Source: Bacillota bacterium
Lineage (GTDB): Bacteria > Bacillota > Clostridia > Lachnospirales > Lachnospiraceae
Length of the DNA stretch: 15,975 nt
Direction: 5' to 3'
Assembly: GCA_023421505.1 (NCBI GenBank)
Contig: JAEZTJ010000065.1
Coordinates: 1 to 15,975, forward strand
The notes under the pieces are model-generated. The model made no database searches. It was not told where the DNA came from and saw only the letters and a program-made list of their open reading frames with translations. The position numbers and the translations under genes were made by a program. This document shows, one piece after another, positions 1 to 6,363 of this stretch (positions within the stretch are counted from its first letter, which is position 1; each line of letters begins with the position of its first letter).

Positions 1-46
1 CTTCTTAGCTTCTTAGCTTCTTAGCTTCTTAGCTTCTTAGCTTCTT
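1..46. repeat. Tandem 8-bp repeat (CTTCTTAG), cut by window edge
   Basis: Five perfect copies of the 8-bp unit CTTCTTAG are followed by a partial sixth copy (CTTCTT). The array begins at the first base, so its true length is unknown. The unit is not a multiple of three, and on the reverse strand it reads CTAAGAAG, which puts a TAA stop into every frame. It is therefore non-coding in both directions. Such short repeats can vary in copy number by polymerase slippage. Confidence 0.95.
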
Positions 47-290
47 TCTAGTATATTATACTTTATGCAAAGATTTGTTGTCAATATGTTGTAGTATATT
101 TTTCTATTTTATGTAGTATTCGTTACTATGTAAAACCATATTTTAGTAATGTCCTACAGATTATAAAGAATATCCTGCAAAACTGTATTCATCATTCGTA
201 TAACCTACTAAAATCGGAAATTAATTAAATGTCTCATTTAGGCAATCTTATAAACAGCAGGCTATTGAATACATAACTGATACTATTCTA
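47..290. other. AT-rich intergenic DNA, no gene seen
   Basis: No open reading frame with a plausible ribosome binding site and no RNA gene is visible here. The stretch separates the 8-bp repeat from the MITE-like element. A 10-bp segment at 279-288 (GATACTATTC) is an exact inverted copy of 402-411 inside the neighbouring element. The element may therefore extend a little to the left, or may have inserted next to an older copy. Confidence 0.6.
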
Positions 291-457
291 TAGGTAATTG
301 CGAAACTAATTAATTGTAAGTATTGTATGTACAGTAGATACTATTTCGGAGCGGAATTAAAGTGTTAAAACACTTCAGCTCATAAGAGCGTTGGAGCGAA
401 GGAATAGTATCTACTATGCATATAATTAACAAAACTATATTATTTCGCAATTACCTA
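291..457. mobile_element. MITE-like palindromic element with 15-bp terminal inverted repeats
   Basis: Perfect 15-bp inverted repeats lie at 291-305 (TAGGTAATTGCGAAA) and 443-457. A nested perfect 13-bp inverted pair lies at 333-345 and 403-415. The centre holds a small perfect hairpin at 360-375 (7-bp arms, AAGTGTT/AACACTT). If the outer TA is read as target duplication, the element runs from GGTAATT to AATTACC with TA on each side, as in Tc1/mariner or IS630-type MITEs. It is about 165 bp and codes for nothing. The assignment as a mobile element is inference from structure; no second copy is present in the window. Confidence 0.6.
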
Positions 458-473
458 GATACTTTTCTAGCGT

Positions 474-522
474 GAAAGGAAATGGTTCGATGTGAAATAC
501 AACTGCTGTTTCACCCGAACCA
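474..522 (-). terminator. Probable terminator of the rubrerythrin gene
   Basis: A hairpin lies just downstream of the rubrerythrin stop codon in the direction of transcription. The outer arms are TGGTTCG (483-489) and CGAACCA (516-522). The inner arms are GTGAAA (492-497) and TTTCAC (509-514), with a small bulge between them. On the minus strand the stem is followed by ATTTCCTTT, a moderate U-rich tract. The stem is convincing but the U-tract is weak. Confidence 0.6.
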
Positions 523-540
523 CTTACCAATTTAATCTTA

Positions 541-1134
541 TTATGAAAAAGGTGCCATAGTAACTCTAATAAAATAACCCTGATCATGCTTACATACCGG
601 GCACTCCTTTGGTGCTTCTTTTCCCCAATGCACATGTCCACAATTAAGACATAACCAGCCTTCTTCCACGTCAGATACATAAAGTTTATTTTCCTCAAGC
701 AATTCGGCGAACTTTAAAAAACGGTCACCATGAGTTTTTTCAATTGCCGCTATCATATGAAAAGTTGCTCCAATCTTCATAAATCCTTCTTCTTTCGCTA
801 TGTCGCCAAAGCTCTTATAGACTGGATCGTATTCTTCATATTCATTATGATGAGCCATCTTTAAAAGTTTAATCAAGTCTTTATCAATATCAACCGGATA
901 ACTTCCGTCAATATGAATGTTTTCTCCTGCTAGTTCCTCTAAGAAGTGATAAAATATCTCCGCATGCTCCTTTTCTTGATCTGCTGTAAATCTAAAAACA
1001 GCTTCTATAACATGCTGATGTACTTTTTTTGCTTGAGATGCAGCAAAAGTATAACGATTTCTCGCCTGACTTTCACCCGCAAATGCTCTCATTAAATTAT
1101 CCTTCGTCTTACTTTGATTAAAATCCATTGCCAT
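541..1134 (-). CDS. rbr: Rubrerythrin
   Basis: This 197-residue protein is a rubrerythrin, a cytoplasmic non-haem iron peroxidase that reduces hydrogen peroxide in anaerobes. The N-terminal ferritin-like four-helix domain (about residues 5-147) shows the expected diiron ligands: E21, E54 with H57 (EKEH), E98/E101, and E132 with H135 (EKTH). The C-terminal rubredoxin-like domain carries an FeS4 site with C162, C165, C178 and C181 in two CxxC knuckles. Length and domain order are normal for the family. The start ATG is preceded by GGAGG at 6 nt spacing; a second in-frame ATG two codons later is less well placed. The gene is monocistronic, with its own promoter and a downstream hairpin. Electron donors (rubredoxin, NADH oxidoreductase) are not encoded nearby. 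Confidence 0.97.
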   Translation of the reverse strand: MAMDFNQSKTKDNLMRAFAGESQARNRYTFAASQAKKVHQHVIEAVFRFTADQEKEHAEIFYHFLEELAGENIHIDGSYPVDIDKDLIKLLKMAHHNEYEEYDPVYKSFGDIAKEEGFMKIGATFHMIAAIEKTHGDRFLKFAELLEENKLYVSDVEEGWLCLNCGHVHWGKEAPKECPVCKHDQGYFIRVTMAPFS

Positions 1135-1164
1135 ATTAAACCTCCAAAAGATTATTCTTTTAGA

Positions 1165-1192
1165 GTATTACCAATTTAGAACAAAGTATCAA
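1165..1192 (-). promoter_or_regulatory. Predicted promoter of rubrerythrin
   Basis: On the minus strand TTGATA (1187-1192) and TAATAC (1165-1170) are separated by 16 bp. This places the transcript start about 25 nt before the ATG. Each box has a few mismatches from sigma-A consensus. An 11-bp palindrome ATCATAATGAT (1206-1216) lies just upstream of the -35 box. Confidence 0.5.
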
Positions 1193-1216
1193 TAGTGCAA
1201 AACAAATCATAATGAT

Positions 1217-1256
1217 AAAAAAAACGGTAAATAATCAAAGCTATGATTACTTACCG
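1217..1256 (-). terminator. Intrinsic terminator of the sugar ABC operon
   Basis: On the minus strand a 13-bp stem with one mismatch (1225-1237 paired with 1244-1256, 6-nt loop) is followed directly by eight T residues (1217-1224). It lies about 40 nt beyond the stop codon of the second permease, as expected for the end of the importer operon. It also insulates the rubrerythrin promoter. Confidence 0.85.
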
Positions 1257-1298
1257 AATATTTACTATATAAAATTCAATACTCAAACAAAATACAAA

Positions 1299-2177
1299 TT
1301 AACCCTTTACAGCACCTGCCACCATACCTTTTATAATCTGTTTACTAAAGATAAAATATAATACTAATACCGGTGACATAGTAATCAGCATTCCCGTCAT
1401 CATCTTGGGATAATCCGAGGAAAACTGACCTGAAAATTGCGTCATGGCAAGTGGTACTGTATGTAATACCTGATCCTTGAGTAATACTAATGCAAAGGAA
1501 AATTCATTCCAGCAATAGAAGGTCTGAATAATAGCTACAGTAGTAAGTATTGGCTTACATACTGGAAAAATAATCTGAAACAAAGTTCTTGAGAAGCTAC
1601 TACCATCAATTGCCGCTGCCTCCTCTAAGGCAATCGGAATTGATTTTAAATATCCATCTACTAAAAATATTGCGATCGGAAGACCAAAGGCAACATATGG
1701 TATAATTAATGTATACCAATGATTATGCATACCTGATTTACTAAATACAACATAAATTGGAACTAATAAAGAATGAATTGGTATCAGCATACCCATTAAA
1801 AAGATAACATACAATATTTTACTTCCTCTGAATTTAATTCTAGAAAGAATATATCCTACAATAAATCCGAATAAAACAATAAAAAATAAAGATAAAGCTG
1901 TTGTTCTAACGCTATTTACCATGGACTGGAACAAATGATAGTCCTTGTTTGACAAAAGGCTGATATAATTCGAAAAGGTAGGCTTAGTTGGTAAACCAAT
2001 GATATCTTTATTAAATAATGCTTTTTGTTTCAAAGAGGAATAAAACATCCAGACAATTGGGAATATACAGCTTAAGGAGAATACAATTAATATCAGGTTT
2101 AAAATTACTGATAAGACGCCGGTTCTTATCCTTTCCGGTAATGTTCTACCCGAATGAGTTGTCTTTTTATTGCCCAT
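1299..2177 (-). CDS. Carbohydrate ABC transporter permease, MalG/CUT1 family
   Basis: This 292-residue integral membrane protein is the second permease of a CUT1-family (MalG-like) sugar importer. It has an N-terminal cytoplasmic segment followed by about six hydrophobic helices: roughly 21-45, 88-111, 119-145, 154-174, 210-230 and 260-281. The conserved EAA loop, which docks on the ATPase, is clear at residues 185-192 (EEAAAIDG). The ATG lies one base after the TAG of the upstream permease gene, and its GGAG ribosome site is inside that gene's 3' end. Translational coupling and equal subunit supply are therefore likely. The sugar cannot be deduced from the permease. The operon terminator follows at 1217-1256. 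Confidence 0.95.
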   Translation of the reverse strand: MGNKKTTHSGRTLPERIRTGVLSVILNLILIVFSLSCIFPIVWMFYSSLKQKALFNKDIIGLPTKPTFSNYISLLSNKDYHLFQSMVNSVRTTALSLFFIVLFGFIVGYILSRIKFRGSKILYVIFLMGMLIPIHSLLVPIYVVFSKSGMHNHWYTLIIPYVAFGLPIAIFLVDGYLKSIPIALEEAAAIDGSSFSRTLFQIIFPVCKPILTTVAIIQTFYCWNEFSFALVLLKDQVLHTVPLAMTQFSGQFSSDYPKMMTGMLITMSPVLVLYFIFSKQIIKGMVAGAVKG

Positions 2178-2178
2178 A

Positions 2179-3075
2179 CTAATTAGTCTCCTTTCCTTTT
2201 GTTAAGGTTCTTACCAACAGCTGAAGACCTCCAATAACTAATAAACTCAATATAAAAATACCGATAGATATAGCACTACCGTATCCCATATTAGACCGAC
2301 GGAAGGACATCTGATAACTATAGATAGCCATTACATTAGACGCATTACCAGGTCCTCCACCTGTCATAACAAGAACATGATCAAATATCTTCATATTACC
2401 CGCAACACAAAGAGTAACACAAACAAGAAGCGTATTCTTTATTAACGGTAATACAATATAGATAGCTCTTTGAAAAGCATTTGCTCCATCAATCTCAGAT
2501 ACCTCGAAAATTTCTTTGTCTACTGAGGAAATTGCAGATAGGAGAATAACCATATAATAACCGATATATTGCCATATTAATGGAATTGATATAACCAACA
2601 TTAAGATAGGAAGTTCATTCAACCATACCTTAGCTGCATCTGATTTTCCGATAAACTTTAAAAACCAGTTAATCAGACCACGATTGTAATCATATACCAT
2701 GATCCATATAAAACCTATATATACAGCAGAAATCGTACTTGGGAAAAAGCTTAACGTACGGTGTAATCCTTTTAATTTTATCAACTTAGAATTAATGACT
2801 AACACAACTACAAAAGCTAAACCTATCTGTCCAATAATACAAGCAACTACCAAATATATATTATGGCCAAAGGATTGCCAGAAAACCTTATCCTTTATTA
2901 GCGTCAAATAATTTTCAAATCCAATAAACGTTTTAGTCGGTCCGCCTTTCCATTCAAAAAAGCTGTAATATGCTGCAGTCAAAAGCGGAATAAAAACTGA
3001 AAAAATGTATAATATTAATGGTATCAAAAGATAAGCAAATATTACTCTTCTTTTAGGCCGAATTGTATCTAGCAT
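2179..3075 (-). CDS. Sugar ABC transporter permease, MalF/CUT1 family
   Basis: This 298-residue protein is the first permease of the importer. It has the pattern of a CUT1 MalF-type subunit: a first helix at about residues 12-36, then five more hydrophobic segments, ending in a helix near 268-288. The EAA loop is present but altered. At residues 191-197 it reads EVSEIDG, where the family usually has EAAEIDG; the D and G that anchor the loop are kept. A GGAGG site (3083-3087) precedes the ATG. It is separated from the binding-protein gene by a strong hairpin and joins the second permease gene with 1 bp between them. It pairs with the second permease in the membrane; the ATPase must come from elsewhere. 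Confidence 0.95.
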   Translation of the reverse strand: MLDTIRPKRRVIFAYLLIPLILYIFSVFIPLLTAAYYSFFEWKGGPTKTFIGFENYLTLIKDKVFWQSFGHNIYLVVACIIGQIGLAFVVVLVINSKLIKLKGLHRTLSFFPSTISAVYIGFIWIMVYDYNRGLINWFLKFIGKSDAAKVWLNELPILMLVISIPLIWQYIGYYMVILLSAISSVDKEIFEVSEIDGANAFQRAIYIVLPLIKNTLLVCVTLCVAGNMKIFDHVLVMTGGGPGNASNVMAIYSYQMSFRRSNMGYGSAISIGIFILSLLVIGGLQLLVRTLTKGKETN

Positions 3076-3105
3076 TACTTCGCCTCCTTCTATGTATACT
3101 CTACA

Positions 3106-3138
3106 TGGGCCTTATCTGAGTAAATCAGATAAGGCCCA
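3106..3138 (-). promoter_or_regulatory. Intercistronic stem-loop between binding protein and permease genes
   Basis: A perfect 14-bp GC-containing stem (3106-3119 with 3125-3138) encloses a 5-nt loop. No T-tract follows it on the minus strand, so it is not a normal terminator. Its place directly after the binding-protein gene matches the known malE-malF arrangement. In that arrangement a hairpin protects the upstream mRNA from 3' exonucleases and keeps binding protein in excess over permease. Confidence 0.8.
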
Positions 3139-3176
3139 TAAAATACTTTAAAGCGGTTATAATTCTAAAAAACTAT

Positions 3177-4604
3177 TTACTTAGATGCTTCATATACCTT
3201 TTGTACATTTTGTGCTACCTGCTCCGGAGTCATATCGCCGTTCATCATAGCCTGTAAATCCGGGTTAAGTTGTCCCCAAATATCTCCTGAAAGGTATGAG
3301 TCATATACATAGCAAGGAGTAGTATCTACATAAGAATAATTGTAGAAATCCTGTGTATACTGATCAAATTTGCTTAAATCAACCTTAGCCGGTTTTGTTA
3401 AACCGCTTAAAGCCCATTTATTGGATACAAAGTCAGCAAAATCTTGACCTGTAAGTTTATAGCATAGATCAAGAGCAGCAGCTAATTTATCCGGATCTTC
3501 TGCAACCTTTGAATTAATAGCTAAAGCATATCCTACAGTAAATGCTTGTGTATTTTCAGCACCCTTTGCATTAGCAGGCTGAGGAATTACTGCAATCTTT
3601 GTCTTTGCATATAAGTCAGGATCATTTTCCTTAAGAGCTACACCTACATCAGAAACATCCCAGTTACCACCGATATAAGCTGCACATTGTCCGTTTACAT
3701 ATAACTCTCTTGCTGTATAGTGATCAATAGCGTTAAAGTCTTGGTTAAACAGACCTGAAGCAAAAATATCCTGTGTAAATTTTAATGCCTCTACAAATTC
3801 AGGATCAGTGAATTTAGCACCTGATCTTGTAATAATAGATTCAGTCCAATCTTGGCCTGTAAATCTGTTACCCATTACAGTTAAGAATGTAGAATTTGCC
3901 TGCCATCCATCCTTATTACCAAATCCTACAGTAGCAATACCCTTCTTATCAAAGAAGTCTTTTGCCTTTAATACTTCATCCCATGTTTTAGGGAAAGAAT
4001 CAAAGCCTGCTTCCTTCCATAATTCAGAATTATAAATAACTGCTGTACAAGTACCGCCTGTTAATACAGGAATACCATAGATTTTACCATCTACTGTATA
4101 AGGTGCAAAATAATCCATAACATAATTCGCCTTATCTGGAGAATTATTAACACTGTCTGTCAAATCAAGAATAAGTCCTTCTTTTGCCCATTGAACTGCA
4201 TTCATACCCTGTAACAGGAATACATCAGGAAGATTTCCTGCTGCAGCAAGTGTAGCTATCTGATTTTTGTAGTCTGTATTAGCTAATACATTCTCACTTA
4301 CGGTAACACCAGGATTAGCCTCTTTCCATTCTGCTAACATTGTACGGAAACCGTCTGCACCACCATTACCTTTTGCTTCTTCTTCAGTAGAATAGTGCAT
4401 TAAATTGATCTCGCCGGTATAAGCAAGTCCTGCTGCAGGAGCAGCTGTCGGGTCTGCTGCACTGTCATCTGCTGCTGGAGCTTCAGTTGCCTCCGGTGCT
4501 TTCGTCGGATCTGCTGCTGTCTCTTTATCTTTATTGCCGCAGCCTGCAAATAATGCAGATACCATAGCTACAGATAAGAGAACGCCTAAAAACTTCTTTT
4601 TCAT
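3177..4604 (-). CDS. Sugar ABC transporter substrate-binding lipoprotein
   Basis: This is a family 1 extracellular solute-binding protein that captures a sugar and delivers it to the adjacent permeases. I chose the ATG at 4604 (475 residues): GGGAGG lies 8 nt upstream and the protein then starts with a normal MKKK signal. An upstream ATG at 4640 in the same frame would add 12 residues before the signal and has no good ribosome site. The signal peptide ends in the lipobox LFAGC, so C22 should be lipid-modified and the protein anchored outside the membrane. A linker rich in A, P, T and D (about residues 25-58) precedes the two-lobed binding domain. The gene heads the importer operon. The substrate is unknown; the family takes mono- or oligosaccharides. 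Confidence 0.95.
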   Translation of the reverse strand: MKKKFLGVLLSVAMVSALFAGCGNKDKETAADPTKAPEATEAPAADDSAADPTAAPAAGLAYTGEINLMHYSTEEEAKGNGGADGFRTMLAEWKEANPGVTVSENVLANTDYKNQIATLAAAGNLPDVFLLQGMNAVQWAKEGLILDLTDSVNNSPDKANYVMDYFAPYTVDGKIYGIPVLTGGTCTAVIYNSELWKEAGFDSFPKTWDEVLKAKDFFDKKGIATVGFGNKDGWQANSTFLTVMGNRFTGQDWTESIITRSGAKFTDPEFVEALKFTQDIFASGLFNQDFNAIDHYTARELYVNGQCAAYIGGNWDVSDVGVALKENDPDLYAKTKIAVIPQPANAKGAENTQAFTVGYALAINSKVAEDPDKLAAALDLCYKLTGQDFADFVSNKWALSGLTKPAKVDLSKFDQYTQDFYNYSYVDTTPCYVYDSYLSGDIWGQLNPDLQAMMNGDMTPEQVAQNVQKVYEASK

Positions 4605-4649
4605 TCTTATTCCTCCCTCAAAATAGAAACTTTTGTGCATTTATATACA

Positions 4650-4667
4650 TATCATAAGATTATGATA
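4650..4667. promoter_or_regulatory. Perfect palindrome in the importer leader, candidate operator
   Basis: The arms TATCATAA (4650-4657) and TTATGATA (4660-4667) are exact inverted copies around a 2-bp centre. The site is 46 bp upstream of the binding-protein ATG and inside the predicted leader. It could bind a dimeric regulator. It lacks the central CG typical of LacI-family operators, so its partner is uncertain. Confidence 0.35.
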
Positions 4668-4791
4668 AAATGCCGGTCTTAATTTAGGCTATCGTCCTGT
4701 TCAAATTCTATTAACCTAGTTTTAATAATTTTGATTCTATATTTCATCTTACTGCTAGCCATAAACACTTGATAAAGAGTTAAATTTATAT

Positions 4792-4819
4792 GTATTAATT
4801 ACTCCCCAGTATTTGTCAA
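4792..4819 (-). promoter_or_regulatory. Predicted promoter of the sugar importer operon
   Basis: A perfect TTGACA -35 box lies on the minus strand at 4814-4819, followed after 16 bp by TAATAC (4792-4797). The transcript would begin near 4785 and carry a leader of about 180 nt before the binding-protein ATG. The -35 match is strong; the exact -10 is less certain because AT-rich alternatives lie next to it. Confidence 0.55.
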
Positions 4820-4931
4820 CATTAAAGAATAAACTCTTATATTAGTGTAATATTGAAATATAATAATCACTTACTACCTATTAAATATAATCAACTTATC
4901 TCTCCCTTTAATCTCTCCCATCTTCAGACTA

Positions 4932-5948
4932 TTATTTGGCATTCAAATTCCTTACTGATTTTCCTTCTAGTACCTTTCCTTCAACCACTACTCTTTCGAT
5001 AATGGAAGCTTTAGGATTTTCAATTAATGTTATTAATTTTTCCGCAGCGCTTCTCCCCATTGCTTTGGTATCCTGCAGCAAAGTAGTTAATTTAGGATCT
5101 AATACCTGAGCTAATAAAATTCCGTCATAACCAACAATTGATATGTCTTCCGGAATGCGAAGTCCCTGTTCCTTTATGGCATTAATTCCTCCCACACAGG
5201 AAAAATCATCAGGGAAAATAATACAGGTAGGTCTTTCCTTAAGTTCAAGAAGTTCTCTTGTAAGCTTTGATGTTGTATCAGGGTCATGATAGATACCGTT
5301 TTTCACATAATCATCTGAAACATTTATTCCCAGTTCACCCAAGGTTTTATAAAAACTTCCTACCCGATTTCGTGTAACCGAGGAATCTGCTCCGTGGATA
5401 TAAGCGATTTTTCGATGACCCATGCTATATATATAATGGATCAAATCTCTCATACCTTTTACGTTGTCAGATGTTATAGCTGTTCTGTTATCAAAAACAT
5501 GATCAATTGTTACAACCGGTAGCTCTCCATAAATCAACTCCAAAACTCCAGGATCTGAAAAATCAATGCAAGCAATCACTACTCCGTCGACTCCACGGTA
5601 TTTGCTGTGTTCATAATAAGACATATTTTTATGTCCTGTATGCTTACTAATAAAAGTTATATCATATCCGCTTTTTTCTGCTTCTACCTTAAAGCTGTCC
5701 AATACGTTGGCAAAATACTCATGGGTCAAACCACTTTGTGCTTCGTCCACAAATAAAACACCTAAGTTATATGTACGGTTCGTCTTCAAGGCTCTTGCAG
5801 AAGAATTCGGGAAGTAGCCCATCTCTTTTGCAATTCGTTTAACATTTTCTTTTGTTGCCTCTGCAATATCACTGTGATCATTTAAAGCTTTACTTACTGT
5901 CGCTACTGAAACTCCACACCTTAATGATACATCCTTTATCGAAACCAC
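4932..5948 (-). CDS. LacI-family transcriptional regulator
   Basis: This 338-residue protein is a LacI/GalR-type DNA-binding regulator. The N-terminal helix-turn-helix is at about residues 4-23, with recognition helix residues SVATVSKALN similar to the CcpA type. The hinge helix lies around residues 49-55 (SSARALK). The rest is a periplasmic-binding-protein-like sensor domain for a sugar effector. The start is a GTG with AAGGAG 6 nt upstream. It lies directly upstream of, and in the same direction as, the sugar importer, so it most likely controls that operon. Two 17-bp repeats with a LacI-like centre occur in its own promoter region, suggesting autoregulation. It could instead act as an activator; the effector sugar is unknown. 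Confidence 0.95.
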   Translation of the reverse strand: MVSIKDVSLRCGVSVATVSKALNDHSDIAEATKENVKRIAKEMGYFPNSSARALKTNRTYNLGVLFVDEAQSGLTHEYFANVLDSFKVEAEKSGYDITFISKHTGHKNMSYYEHSKYRGVDGVVIACIDFSDPGVLELIYGELPVVTIDHVFDNRTAITSDNVKGMRDLIHYIYSMGHRKIAYIHGADSSVTRNRVGSFYKTLGELGINVSDDYVKNGIYHDPDTTSKLTRELLELKERPTCIIFPDDFSCVGGINAIKEQGLRIPEDISIVGYDGILLAQVLDPKLTTLLQDTKAMGRSAAEKLITLIENPKASIIERVVVEGKVLEGKSVRNLNAK

Positions 5949-5985
5949 GATATACTCCTTATTCTACAGATATTTACTAATTTTC

Positions 5986-6002
5986 ACTTAATCGTTTTCT
6001 AT
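5986..6002. promoter_or_regulatory. Candidate LacI-type operator, copy 1
   Basis: The 17-bp sequence ACTTAATCGTTTTCTAT recurs exactly at 6216-6232. Its core, AATCGTTT, has the central CG with flanking AA/TT expected for operators of LacI-family proteins that have an ATVS recognition helix. Read on the minus strand it overlaps the end of a predicted -10 box (6000-6005) of the regulator gene. That position would block initiation. Binding by the adjacent regulator is inference. Confidence 0.55.
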
Positions 6003-6027
6003 ATAATGAATTAAGCATATTCAACAA
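6000..6027 (-). promoter_or_regulatory. Predicted proximal promoter of the LacI-family gene
   Basis: On the minus strand TTGTTG (6022-6027) and TATATA (6000-6005) are spaced by 16 bp. The start point would lie about 45 nt before the GTG codon. The candidate operator at 5986-6002 directly overlaps the -10 end. The -35 box is only a partial match. Confidence 0.4.
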
Positions 6028-6158
6028 ACAATTTAAATAAAATAATCACTATATATAATTTATGACCATGGTTTCAATCATCATATATGTAAAAATCCAC
6101 ATATCAAACTGATTTATTTGTCATATTATTTACATGTATTATCTTAACCTTTTGTCTA

Positions 6159-6187
6159 ATCTTAAACCTTTTCGAAACATTTTGCAA
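6159..6187 (-). promoter_or_regulatory. Predicted distal promoter of the LacI-family gene
   Basis: TTGCAA (6182-6187) and TAAGAT (6159-6164) are separated by exactly 17 bp on the minus strand. The same TTGCAA, being its own reverse complement, also serves a plus-strand promoter. The leader to the GTG would be about 200 nt. Confidence 0.45.
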
Positions 6188-6210
6188 GTGTTTTTTAATT
6201 TTTTTATAAT
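6182..6210 (+). promoter_or_regulatory. Predicted distal promoter (P1) of the V-ATPase operon
   Basis: TTGCAA (6182-6187) is followed after exactly 17 bp by a perfect TATAAT (6205-6210). The predicted start near 6217 falls on the first bases of the second operator-like repeat (6216-6232). Repression at this promoter would therefore be straightforward. The leader to the first ATPase gene would be about 147 nt. Confidence 0.5.
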
Positions 6211-6215
6211 TAATT

Positions 6216-6232
6216 ACTTAATCGTTTTCTAT
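6216..6232. promoter_or_regulatory. Candidate LacI-type operator, copy 2
   Basis: This is an exact 17-bp copy of 5986-6002 in the same orientation, with start points 230 bp apart. It begins 5 bp after the TATAAT of the predicted plus-strand promoter, a normal place for a repressor site. The 230-bp spacing is close to 22 helical turns, which would suit DNA looping between the two copies. Confidence 0.55.
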
Positions 6233-6301
6233 CAACATATTTTTTTGAATACTATTTACAATAAATCATATTATTTTACCGCAAATTGTACATATTAGCT
6301 A

Positions 6302-6329
6302 TTGCAAAACATAAAAAACGTTGTATGAT
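6302..6329 (+). promoter_or_regulatory. Predicted proximal promoter (P2) of the V-ATPase operon
   Basis: TTGCAA (6302-6307) and TATGAT (6324-6329) are spaced by 16 bp. Transcription would start near 6336, about 28 nt before the ATG of the first subunit gene and just ahead of its GGAGG. This is the simplest candidate for constitutive expression of the operon. Confidence 0.5.
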
Positions 6330-6363
6330 TAACATGTATTATTTCGTAGAATGGAGGTATGGG

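Larger units (their letters stand above)
4605..4931 (-). other. Leader and intergenic region between regulator and binding-protein genes
   Basis: This 327-bp gap holds a predicted minus-strand promoter (4792-4819), a leader of about 180 nt and a perfect palindrome near the gene. It also contains a 9-bp direct repeat, ATCTCTCCC, at 4898-4906 and 4911-4919. I see no hairpin terminator after the regulator stop codon, so some read-through from the regulator into the importer operon is possible. No small gene or known riboswitch fold is recognisable. Confidence 0.5.
5949..6363. other. Divergent control region between regulator and V-ATPase operon
   Basis: This 415-bp AT-rich gap contains no gene. 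It holds two predicted minus-strand promoters for the LacI-family gene, two predicted plus-strand promoters for the ATPase operon, and two copies of a 17-bp repeat. It also has a loosely repeated motif, ATCTTAACCTTT at 6141-6152 and ATCTTAAACCTTT at 6159-6171, spaced 18 bp apart. The second motif copy overlaps a predicted -10 box. Confidence 0.6.

Noticed and set aside
1..46. CRISPR-like repeat at the left edge
   Set aside because: The unit is only 8 bp and contiguous, with no spacers, so it is a simple tandem repeat.
435..698. Open frame of 87 codons on the minus strand overlapping the rubrerythrin 3' end
   Set aside because: It overlaps a well-supported gene in another frame, has no family resemblance and includes the terminator hairpin and part of the MITE-like element.
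2699..2911. Plus-strand open frame inside the first permease gene
   Set aside because: It is a shadow of the permease on the other strand, without a ribosome site or recognisable domain.
3808..4035. Plus-strand open frame inside the binding-protein gene
   Set aside because: It is antisense to a strongly supported lipoprotein gene and has no independent support.
4605..4785. Possible riboswitch in the long leader of the importer operon
   Set aside because: I could not recognise any known aptamer pattern or a terminator/antiterminator pair; only a short palindrome is present.
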